A stretch of DNA of 64,000 bases, from the NCBI RefSeq assembly GCF_044458865.1, contig NZ_JBITIH010000019.1:98971-162970 (forward strand), written 5' to 3'. Source of the stretch: Micromonospora_G sp044458865 (GTDB lineage Bacteria > Actinomycetota > Actinomycetes > Mycobacteriales > Micromonosporaceae). Of the stretch, positions 24,959 to 31,976 are shown piece after piece. Positions within the stretch are counted from its first letter, which is position 1. Every line of letters begins with the position of its first letter. The translations under genes and the position numbers were made by a program. The notes beneath the pieces were generated by a model that was not told where the DNA came from, did not search any database, and saw only the letters and a list, made by a program, of their open reading frames with translations.

Positions 24959-26170
24959 TCAGCGGCGCTTGGCCCCACTTGGCCGGTTTCCGCTGCCGCC
25001 CGCGGGGCGGCCACCGCGTGCCCCGGCGGAGCGCTTGCCCGCCGGGCGGGCGCCGACCTTCGGTGCCGCACCGGAGAGCGCGGCGGCCTCGTCGACGTCC
25101 TGGCCGTCCGTCGTCTCGTCGGCCGGTTCGCTGCCGCTCTGCGCGACCGGACGGGCCGGCCGGGCGGTGGCACCGCTGGAGCGCCGGGCCAGGACCCGCT
25201 TGGTGTGGGTCTGGATCCGCGGCTCGTAGTCCTTGAGCAGGGTCAGCACCGGGGTCGCGAAGAAGATCGAGGAGTAGACCGCGATCCCCATGCCGACGAA
25301 GAGCACCAGGCCCAGGTCCTCCAGGGTGCCCGCGCCGAGCAGGCCGGCACCGATGAAGAGCAGACCACCGACGGGCAGGAGCGCCACCAGACCGGTGTTG
25401 ATCGACCGCATCAGGGTCTGGTTGATCGCGAGGTTGGACGCCTCGCCATAGGTCTGGGTGCTGCTCGCGGTGATGCCCCGGGTGTTCTCCTGGACCTTGT
25501 CGAACACCACCACGACGTCGTAGAGCGCGAAGCCGAGGATGGTGAGGAAGCCGACGATGGTCGACGGGGTCACCTCGAAGCCGACCAGGGCGTAGATGCC
25601 CGCGGTCAGCACCAGGTTGAGGAAGAGCGAGGAGACGGCGGCGACCGCCATCCGCCACTCGAACCGCAGGACCAGGTAGATCATGACCAGGACGACGAAG
25701 ACCACCAGACCGAGCAGTGCCCGCTCGGTGACCTGGTCGCCCCAGGCAGCACTCACCTGGTTGACGCTGATCTGGTCCTCGGCGATGCCGAACTTGCCGG
25801 CCATGTCGGCCTGGACCTCGTTGGACTGCTCGGTGTCCAGTTCCGTGGTGCGGAACTCGTAGAACGAGCCGCCGACGCCGTTGACCGTCTGGCTGGAGAC
25901 GACGTGCGCCGGCTCGGCGCCGCCGAGGTCGCCCAGCGCCGCGTCGACCTGCTCCTCGGCGTGGGCGATCGTGCCGACGCTGGCCGGCACCTGGAACGAG
26001 TTGCCGCCGGAGAACTCGATGCCGAGCTTGAACCCGGGGATCGAGATGCCCAGGATCGCGATCAGCACCAGGCCGGCGGCGATGCCGAACCAGACCCGGC
26101 GGCGTCCGATGATGTTGAGACCGGCCTCACCCTGGTAGAGCCGGGTGGCCAGACCGCTACGGCCGCTCAT
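24959..26170 (-). CDS. secF: Protein-export membrane protein SecF
   Basis: A 403-residue subunit of SecDF, which uses the proton gradient to help pull secreted proteins out through SecYEG. One helix near residues 27-45 precedes a periplasmic-type domain with the GIEFSGGNSFQVP motif (about 50-62); five more helices follow (about 135-310) with the D/G-rich VGFLTILGFALYDVVVVFDK and TGLVALLPVGGLLFIGAGLL segments. The C-terminal 75 residues are a cytoplasmic, basic and Gly/Arg-rich tail. The ATG has GAGG seven bases upstream and overlaps the stop of a 24-codon frame as ATGA. Confidence 0.95.
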   Translation of the reverse strand: MSGRSGLATRLYQGEAGLNIIGRRRVWFGIAAGLVLIAILGISIPGFKLGIEFSGGNSFQVPASVGTIAHAEEQVDAALGDLGGAEPAHVVSSQTVNGVGGSFYEFRTTELDTEQSNEVQADMAGKFGIAEDQISVNQVSAAWGDQVTERALLGLVVFVVLVMIYLVLRFEWRMAVAAVSSLFLNLVLTAGIYALVGFEVTPSTIVGFLTILGFALYDVVVVFDKVQENTRGITASSTQTYGEASNLAINQTLMRSINTGLVALLPVGGLLFIGAGLLGAGTLEDLGLVLFVGMGIAVYSSIFFATPVLTLLKDYEPRIQTHTKRVLARRSSGATARPARPVAQSGSEPADETTDGQDVDEAAALSGAAPKVGARPAGKRSAGARGGRPAGGSGNRPSGAKRR

Positions 26171-26241
26171 GCCGCTACCTCGCTTTGCTCGGCGCCGGCC
26201 GGGGAGGCCGTGGCGCTGCCCTGGATGACTGGCTCGCTCAT
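26167..26241 (-). CDS. 24-codon reading frame between secD and secF
   Basis: The ATG at 26241 is preceded, six bases away, by AAGGAGG, a better ribosome site than those of many genes here. The frame runs 24 codons, beginning MSEPVIQG and ending AEQSEVAA, and its TGA overlaps the ATG of secF as ATGA. It begins one base after the secD stop. It could be a leader peptide that couples secF translation to secD, or the remnant of a longer SecF N-terminus displaced by a frameshift. It has no predicted membrane segment. Coding status is unproven. Confidence 0.5.
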   Translation of the reverse strand: MSEPVIQGSATASPAGAEQSEVAA

Positions 26242-26242
26242 G

Positions 26243-28132
26243 CTAGGCCTCCTTGGCCCGCGGGTTGCGCGGGTCGGTCGGCGCGGCCTCGTTCTTGTGC
26301 TGCAACACCCGGCCGAGACCACTGACCCGCGGCGACAGGAACGCCCTGGTGTTGGCGAACATCGTCATGATCGGGTGCCGGAAGAGGAAGACGACGACCA
26401 GGTCGAGGATCGTGGCCAGACCCAGCGCGAACGCGAAGCCCTTCACCGTGCCGACCGAGACCACGTAGAGCACGACCGCGGCCAGGATGGAGATGGCGTT
26501 GGCCGAGATGATCGTCCGCCGGGCTCGGGCCCAGGCACGCGGCACCGCGCTACGCGGGCTGCGACCCTCCCGGATCTCGTCCTTGAGCCGTTCGAAATAG
26601 ATCACGAACGAGTCGGCGGCGACACCCAGGGAGACGATGAATCCGGCGATGCCGGCGAGGGTCAGCGTGAAGCCGATCTGCCGGCCGAGCACGATCAGCG
26701 CGCCGAAGACCAGCAGCGCGGAGAGCCCCAGGCTGAGGATGATGACCGTGCCGAGCAGGCGGTAGTAGAAGAACGAGTAGATGGCGACCAGCAGCAGGCC
26801 CACACCGGCGGCCAGCAGACCGGCCTTCAGGTGGCTGGAGCCGAGCGTCGCGGAGACGCTCTCCTGCTCCTGCGGCTCGAACGTCACCGGCAGCGCGCCG
26901 AAACGGAGCTGACCGGCGAGGGTGTTCGCGTCCTTGCTGGTGAAGTTACCGGTGATCTGCGAGTCACCGGTGAGCACGCCCTGGATCTCCGGCGAGGAGA
27001 CGACCGTGTTGTCGAGCACCACGGCGACCCGGCACTTGCCGTCCGGGCCGACCGCGCTCTGGTCGCAGGCGCCGCCCTCGTTGTTGAACGCCTCGCGGGT
27101 CAGGTTGGTCCAGTTCTTCTGCCCGGGGCCGGTGAAGTTGAGGCTCACCACCCACTGGCTGTTCTGGTCCAGCACGGCGCTGGCGTCACTGACGTCGGTG
27201 CCCTGCACCTTGGCCACGTCGAGCAGGTACTTCACCGGGCCCTCACAGGCCACGACCTGCTGGTCCTTGGCGCTGATCGAGGCCGGCGGGCGCTGCTCCA
27301 GCAACTCGCAGGTGATCGTCGGTACGTTGAACTGCATCGCCGCCGGCAGCGAGGCGACCTCCCGACCGGTCAGCTCACCGAACGGCTTGAGCTTGTCGAG
27401 CAGGGTCGGGTCGGTGCTCAGGTCGGCCGGCGCCTGCAACGCGCTCGCCGCCGCCCATGCCTCCGGGCCCACCTTCTGCTGGACCTCGGCACGTTGCTGC
27501 TCGACGCTCTGCGGCACCGGGGCCGACGAGGTCGAGGCGCTCGGCGTCGGCGTGGCCGGCGGGGCGCTGGTGGCCGCCGCGCTCGGCGTCGGCGTCGGCG
27601 CCATCCCGCCCTGACCACCGGCGGACGGCGTGCCGCTCGGCGCACCGGCCGACGCGCTCGGGTTCGGCGTGCCGGACGGGTCCGGCGTCGCGGCAGCAGC
27701 CGGAGGGGTCGGCGCGACCGCGCTCGGCGCCCCGCCGTCGGCGGTCTTGAGCACCTTGCGGAAACGCAGCTCGGCCGCGTTGCCGACCTCGCTCAGGTCC
27801 CGGCTCTGACCGGGGAGCGAGATGACGATGTTGCGGTTGCCCTCGGTCACCACCTCGGCCTCGGAGACACCCTGGGCGTTCACCCGGTTCTCGATGATCT
27901 GCCGAGCGCGCTCCAGGTTCTCCTGTGTCGGAGGCTGGTTGTTCAGGCTGGTGGCCTCAAGCGTCATCCGGGTGCCGCCGACCAGGTCGAGACCGAGCTT
28001 CGGCTCCAACCGGTCACGGAAGCTCCCGCTAGCACCGCCGGCGAAGAAGACTAAGAGGTAGAGGACGACGAAGATGCCCCCGAGTACGGCGAGTTGCCGC
28101 CCGGGGTGCATCTGTCCCTGAGGTGGTGCCAC
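26243..28132 (-). CDS. secD: Protein-export membrane protein SecD
   Basis: The partner of SecF, with a first helix (LAVLGGIFVVLYLLVFF), a P1-type domain with the GLDLVGGTRMTLEA motif, and five C-terminal helices carrying the proton-path segment IAGFIVSLGVAADSFVIYFERLKDEIREG. An Ala/Pro/Ser/Thr-rich insertion of about 80 residues (near residues 140-220) splits the outer domain, as is common in actinobacteria. The GTG at 28132 (629 residues, start VAPPQGQMHPGRQL) has AGGA five bases upstream; a GTG at 28153 in the same frame is the alternative. It lies 160 bases after yajC, with two palindromes in the gap. Confidence 0.94.
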   Translation of the reverse strand: MAPPQGQMHPGRQLAVLGGIFVVLYLLVFFAGGASGSFRDRLEPKLGLDLVGGTRMTLEATSLNNQPPTQENLERARQIIENRVNAQGVSEAEVVTEGNRNIVISLPGQSRDLSEVGNAAELRFRKVLKTADGGAPSAVAPTPPAAAATPDPSGTPNPSASAGAPSGTPSAGGQGGMAPTPTPSAAATSAPPATPTPSASTSSAPVPQSVEQQRAEVQQKVGPEAWAAASALQAPADLSTDPTLLDKLKPFGELTGREVASLPAAMQFNVPTITCELLEQRPPASISAKDQQVVACEGPVKYLLDVAKVQGTDVSDASAVLDQNSQWVVSLNFTGPGQKNWTNLTREAFNNEGGACDQSAVGPDGKCRVAVVLDNTVVSSPEIQGVLTGDSQITGNFTSKDANTLAGQLRFGALPVTFEPQEQESVSATLGSSHLKAGLLAAGVGLLLVAIYSFFYYRLLGTVIILSLGLSALLVFGALIVLGRQIGFTLTLAGIAGFIVSLGVAADSFVIYFERLKDEIREGRSPRSAVPRAWARARRTIISANAISILAAVVLYVVSVGTVKGFAFALGLATILDLVVVFLFRHPIMTMFANTRAFLSPRVSGLGRVLQHKNEAAPTDPRNPRAKEA

Positions 28133-28216
28133 GGCTGTCCTGTCTCCCTGCACGGTTCGGCCGCTGGTGATGGGCGGCGGTGGGGCGCCGGCATGCCCGG
28201 CGACATGCGTACCTCT

Positions 28217-28267
28217 CCGACGTGTGTCACACGTCGGTACCGCTATTTACTATCTTCGATCGAAGAT
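28217..28267. promoter_or_regulatory. Two palindromes in the yajC-secD gap
   Basis: CCGACGTGT (28217-28225) pairs with ACACGTCGG (28229-28237) across a 3-base loop, and ATCTTCGATCGAAGAT (28252-28267) is a perfect 16-bp palindrome. Both would be in the 5' leader of secD if it is co-transcribed with yajC, or in its own promoter. They could be an mRNA hairpin pair, an attenuator or operators. Confidence 0.5.
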
Positions 28268-28292
28268 CGATCCCGGTGTCACCGAGGATCGG

Positions 28293-28631
28293 TCACTCTT
28301 TCGCTTCGATCTCATCCGGGATCGACTCGAGCTTCGGCGCCGAATTGACCACGCGAGCGATGGCCGGGCGGGCGTACTTGGTGTGCACGCCGGGGGCAAC
28401 CTCAAGGGTCACCGTCTCGGTGTCGACGGAGGCGACGGTCCCGTACAGCCCACCAATGGTGACGACCTCGTCGCCAGGGCCAATCGAGGACTGCATCTGC
28501 TCAGCCTCGCGGCGCCGCTTCTGCTGGGGCCGAATCATGATGAAGTACAGGACACCGAAGAACAGCACCATCACGAGGATCGGCGTGAAGCTACCGGCTC
28601 CACCGCCGCTGCTTGCCGCTAGGTGATACAC
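28293..28631 (-). CDS. yajC: Preprotein translocase accessory subunit YajC
   Basis: A 112-residue small membrane protein of the SecDF-YajC complex. The GTG at 28631 (start VYHLAASSGG) has a GGAAGG site about eight bases upstream, and one helix follows (PILVMVLFFGVLYFIMI) then the conserved RPQQKRRREAEQ and GDEVVTIGGLYGTV segments. The frame is open upstream to 28754, but that stretch lacks family similarity. It lies between ruvB and secD on the same strand. Confidence 0.94.
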   Translation of the reverse strand: MYHLAASSGGGAGSFTPILVMVLFFGVLYFIMIRPQQKRRREAEQMQSSIGPGDEVVTIGGLYGTVASVDTETVTLEVAPGVHTKYARPAIARVVNSAPKLESIPDEIEAKE

Positions 28632-28690
28632 GCTATGACCTTCCCATTGGCCCCGTCGCGACGTGAACGTCACGGCGAAAGCGAAATCTC

Positions 28691-28706
28691 CTGTCTGTAC
28701 AGACAG
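28691..28706. promoter_or_regulatory. Perfect 16-bp palindrome in the ruvB-yajC gap
   Basis: CTGTCTGTACAGACAG lies 60 bases upstream of the yajC start and 72 bases after the ruvB stop. It is the right size for a dimeric repressor site near a yajC promoter. It does not match the actinobacterial LexA box (GAAC-N4-GTTC type). Function inferred from position only. Confidence 0.5.
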
Positions 28707-28777
28707 ATCGCGGCGAAGTCTAGTCGGTGAGTCTGTGTACGCCGAATGCGGCACGGATCACAAACAGATCACGACAG

Positions 28778-29836
28778 TTACGACTCAGCAGTGAACAGAT
28801 CGGGCGTTGGGCCTGAACCACTACTAAAGGTACCATTCGGGGGCGTACGGTCGAGATGATGCCAGGCGGCTTCGGTCGCCACCCGCCCGCGCGGCGTACG
28901 CGCCAGCAACCCGGCCCGGACCAGGAACGGCTCACAGACCTCCTCCACCGTGTCCGGCTGCTCCCCGACCGCCACCGCGAGCGTGGAGAGGCCGACCGGC
29001 CCGCCCCGGAACGAATCGATCAAGGCGGTGAGCACGGCCCGGTCCAGCCGGTCCAGCCCGAGCGCGTCGACGTCGTACACCTTCAGCGCCGCCTGGGCCG
29101 TCTCCAGGGTGACCACACCCTCGGCCCGGACCTCGGCGAAGTCCCGCACCCGGCGCAGCAGCCGGTTGGCGATCCGGGGCGTGCCACGCGAGCGGCGGGC
29201 CACCTCCACCGCCCCCTCCTCGGTGATCGGTACGCCGAGGATCCGCGCCGAGCGGTGCAGCAGCGCCTCCAGATCCGCCGGACTGTAGAAGTCGAGATGC
29301 GCCACGAACCCGAACCGGTCCCGCATCGGACCGGTCAGCAGCCCCGACCGGGTGGTCGCGCCGACCAGCGTGAACGGCTCGACCTCGATCGGGATCGCGG
29401 TCGCACCCGGCCCCTTGCCGACCACCACGTCGACCCGGAAGTCCTCCATCGCGCTGTAGAGCAGCTCCTCGGCCGGCTTCGCGATCCGGTGGATCTCGTC
29501 GATGAAGAAGACGTCACCGGGGGCGAGGCTGGTCAGGATCGCGGCCAGATCGCCGGAACGCTCGATCGCCGGCCCGCTGGTGACCCGGATCCCGGTGCCG
29601 AGTTCCGCCGCGACGATGTTGGCCAGAGTGGTCTTGCCCAGCCCCGGAGGGCCGGAGAGCAGGATGTGGTCGGGCGCCGCACCCCGACGCATCGCACCCT
29701 TGAGCAGCAGGTCGAGCTGGTCGCGTACACGATGCTGGGCGATGAAGTCGGAGAGCCGCTTCGGTCGGACACTGACCTCGGCGTCCCGCTCGGCGTCGTC
29801 CGCGAACGCCGACACCAGGTCCTCGTGATCGGTCAT
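28778..29836 (-). CDS. ruvB: Holliday junction branch-migration ATPase RuvB
   Basis: A 352-residue AAA+ motor that drives branch migration with RuvA. It begins LSDFIAQHRVRDQLDLLLK after a short acidic leader; Walker A is GPPGLGKTT, Walker B is FIDEIHR, sensor 1 includes LVGATTRSGLLT and the arginine-finger region is RSRGTPRIANRLLRRVRDFAEV. A winged-helix C-terminus (EVCEPFLVRAGLLARTPRGR) binds DNA. Its ATG overlaps the ruvA stop by four bases, giving a tight ruvCAB operon. Confidence 0.97.
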   Translation of the reverse strand: MTDHEDLVSAFADDAERDAEVSVRPKRLSDFIAQHRVRDQLDLLLKGAMRRGAAPDHILLSGPPGLGKTTLANIVAAELGTGIRVTSGPAIERSGDLAAILTSLAPGDVFFIDEIHRIAKPAEELLYSAMEDFRVDVVVGKGPGATAIPIEVEPFTLVGATTRSGLLTGPMRDRFGFVAHLDFYSPADLEALLHRSARILGVPITEEGAVEVARRSRGTPRIANRLLRRVRDFAEVRAEGVVTLETAQAALKVYDVDALGLDRLDRAVLTALIDSFRGGPVGLSTLAVAVGEQPDTVEEVCEPFLVRAGLLARTPRGRVATEAAWHHLDRTPPNGTFSSGSGPTPDLFTAES

Positions 29837-30435
29837 CGAGTCTTACCGAGCAGCCGGATCGCCTGCTTGAGCAGAACCGGAACCGGTGGCGTCGGACCGT
29901 CGATCGTCTCCGCCACGGTGGCCACCGCCTGGTCGGCCTGGGCGACCGTCCAGCCGAGCCCGACCAGCGCCTGCCGGATCTGCTCCGGCCACGCCCCGCC
30001 GACCACGCCAGCGGCGCCGTCCGGACCGATGGCGACCGGACCGATCTTGTCCCGCAACTCCAGCACCAGCCGCTCGGCGCCCTTCTTGCCGATCCCGGGC
30101 ACCCGGGTCAGGGCGGCCAGGTCGGCGTTGGCGATCGCCTTGCGGATCGCGTCCGGCGAGTGCACCGCCAGCACCGCCTGGGCCAGCCGGGGGCCGACCC
30201 CGCTGGCCGTCTGGAGCAACTCGAAAAGGTGCTTCTCGTCGTCGGCGGCGAACCCATAGAGGGTCAACGAATCCTCCCGGACCACCAGCGTGGTGGCCAA
30301 CCGGGCCTCGCTGCCGAGTCGCAGCCCGGCCAGGGTGCCCGGCGCGCAGTGCACCGCCAGCCCGACCCCGCCCACCTCGATCACAGCGGTGTCCGGACCC
30401 AGCCCGGCCACCACGCCCCGCACACTGGCGATCAT
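29833..30435 (-). CDS. ruvA: Holliday junction-binding protein RuvA
   Basis: A 200-residue RuvA that tetramerises on four-way junctions and loads RuvB. The N-terminal OB domain (MIASVRGVVAGLGPDTAVIE), the helix-hairpin-helix pair (ASGVGPRLAQAVLAVHSPD and TRVPGIGKKGAERLVLEL) and the small C-terminal RuvB-binding domain are all present. The ATG at 30435 has GGAGG six bases upstream and overlaps the ruvC stop by four bases. Confidence 0.97.
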   Translation of the reverse strand: MIASVRGVVAGLGPDTAVIEVGGVGLAVHCAPGTLAGLRLGSEARLATTLVVREDSLTLYGFAADDEKHLFELLQTASGVGPRLAQAVLAVHSPDAIRKAIANADLAALTRVPGIGKKGAERLVLELRDKIGPVAIGPDGAAGVVGGAWPEQIRQALVGLGWTVAQADQAVATVAETIDGPTPPVPVLLKQAIRLLGKTR

Positions 30436-30986
30436 CGTCTTCCTCCACCTCGGGCGGCGTCCGCCGCTGTGCGCCGTGCGACGGCGTCCGCCGCGGCGGC
30501 GAGCCGGGCGCGGGTCCCGCCCCGCCAGACATGACAGATCGCCAGCGCCAGCGCGTCCGCCGCGTCCGCCGGCTTCGGCGGCGCGGCCAACCGCAGCAGT
30601 CGGGTCACCATCGCGGTGACCTGATCCTTGTCGGCCCGGCCCGAACCGGTCACCGCCGCCTTCACCTCGCTCGGCGTGTACGTCTGCACCGGCAGTCCGG
30701 CCCGCGCCCCGGCCAGTACGGCGATCGCGCTGGCCTGGGCGGTGCCCATCACGGTCCGGGTGTTGGACTGGCTGAACACCCGCTCGACGGCCACACTCTC
30801 CGGCCGGTGCTCGGCGACCAGTTCGGTCAACGCCCGGTCCAGGTGCAGCAGCCGCAGCGACAGGTCGGCGGACGGGTCGGTCCGTACCACGGTGTAGGCG
30901 ATCAGGGTGCACGGTCGACCGGGCACGCCCTCGACCACACCCACCCCGCACCGGGTCAGCCCAGGGTCGACGCCGAGAACCCGCAC
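30432..30986 (-). CDS. ruvC: Crossover junction endodeoxyribonuclease RuvC
   Basis: A 184-residue resolvase that cuts Holliday junctions. Acidic catalytic residues are in VLGVDPGLTRCG, VAVERVFSQSN and the DAADALALAICH helix; the family segment GRADKDQVTAMV is kept. The GTG at 30986 follows GGGAGGGGG and begins VRVLGVDPG, the normal RuvC start. The longer frame to 31622 overlaps the dehydrogenase gene and is not used. In related genomes yebC is directly upstream; here about 21 kb separate them. Confidence 0.96.
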   Translation of the reverse strand: MRVLGVDPGLTRCGVGVVEGVPGRPCTLIAYTVVRTDPSADLSLRLLHLDRALTELVAEHRPESVAVERVFSQSNTRTVMGTAQASAIAVLAGARAGLPVQTYTPSEVKAAVTGSGRADKDQVTAMVTRLLRLAAPPKPADAADALALAICHVWRGGTRARLAAAADAVARRTAADAARGGGRR

Positions 30987-31167
30987 GCCGCCCCCTCCCC
31001 TACGCACCGGCAGTACACGTGTTCGACACCCTACTGGCGCCTCCGGAACGGGCGTACGCCGACACGCCCGCACCCACTCTCGTCGCCGCCAGCCACATAG
31101 CCTCGCCTTGGAGTATGTGTTCGTTGCCCATGTGCGCCCGCCCGTACGGGTCGTAGCTTCTTGCGCC

Positions 31168-31950
31168 ATGACGGCAGAAAGCGTGGCTGATCCCCACGTC
31201 GTACAGCTCGACCTGTCGGGGCGCACCGCGCTGGTCACCGGTGGTGGCAGCGGCATCGGCCGGGCCTGCGCGGTCCGGCTCGCCGCAGCCGGTGCGGTGG
31301 TGACCGTGGTCGACCGGAACACCGAGGCGGCCCAGACGGTGGCGGCGGAGATCGGTGGCAGTGCGCTCGCGGTCGACCTGGCCGATTCGGCGGCGACCTC
31401 GGCGATCGACGCCCGGGTCGACATCGTCGTCAACAACGCCGGCCTGCAGCACGTCGCGCCGGTCGAGGAGTTTCCGGTCGAGCGCTTCGCGTACCTGCAC
31501 CGGGTGATGGTCGAGGCGCCGTTCCTGTTGATCCAGCGCGCGCTGCCCCGGATGTACGAGCGGGGCTGGGGTCGTGTGATCAACATTTCCTCGGTGCACG
31601 GGCTGCGCGCCTCGCCGTACAAGTCCGCCTACGTCTCGGCGAAGCACGCCCTGGAGGGACTCTCCAAGGTGGTCGCGCTGGAGGGCGCCGCGCACGGGGT
31701 CACCGCCAACTGCATCAACCCGGCGTACGTGCGTACCGCGCTGGTCGAGGGGCAGATCACGGCCCAGGCCGCCACCCACGGCATCGCCGAGGAGGAGGTG
31801 GTCGAGAAGATCATGCTGGCCCGCGCCGCGATCAAGCGGCTGATCGAGCCGGCGGAGGTGGCCGAGCTGATGGCGTACCTCTGCTCGCCGGCCGCCTCGT
31901 TCATCACCGGCACCGCGATCGCGGTCGACGGGGGCTGGACGGCAAACTGA
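31168..31950 (+). CDS. 3-hydroxybutyrate dehydrogenase (SDR family)
   Basis: A 260-residue short-chain dehydrogenase: NAD-binding TGGGSGIG (about 22-29), NNAG, catalytic serine in INISSVHGLRASPYK, YxxxK in YVSAKHAL, and the Q-rich region that in D-3-hydroxybutyrate dehydrogenases contacts the substrate (VEGQITAQAATHGI). It ends SFITGTAIAVDGGWTAN. It would oxidise 3-hydroxybutyrate to acetoacetate. There is no clear ribosome site; a TAGCTT box eight bases before the ATG suggests a leaderless mRNA. The next gene, 26 bases on, encodes a GAF/PucR regulator that probably controls it. Confidence 0.85.
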   Translation: MTAESVADPHVVQLDLSGRTALVTGGGSGIGRACAVRLAAAGAVVTVVDRNTEAAQTVAAEIGGSALAVDLADSAATSAIDARVDIVVNNAGLQHVAPVEEFPVERFAYLHRVMVEAPFLLIQRALPRMYERGWGRVINISSVHGLRASPYKSAYVSAKHALEGLSKVVALEGAAHGVTANCINPAYVRTALVEGQITAQAATHGIAEEEVVEKIMLARAAIKRLIEPAEVAELMAYLCSPAASFITGTAIAVDGGWTAN

Positions 31951-31976
31951 AGATCCCCACCCGCACAATGGGTCCC

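Noticed and set aside
24308..28054. A 1248-codon open frame on the plus strand opposite apt, secF and secD
   Set aside because: Its composition (runs of His, Gln, Arg, Asp) is typical of the antisense of high-GC genes, and the minus strand has unmistakable SecD, SecF and Apt.
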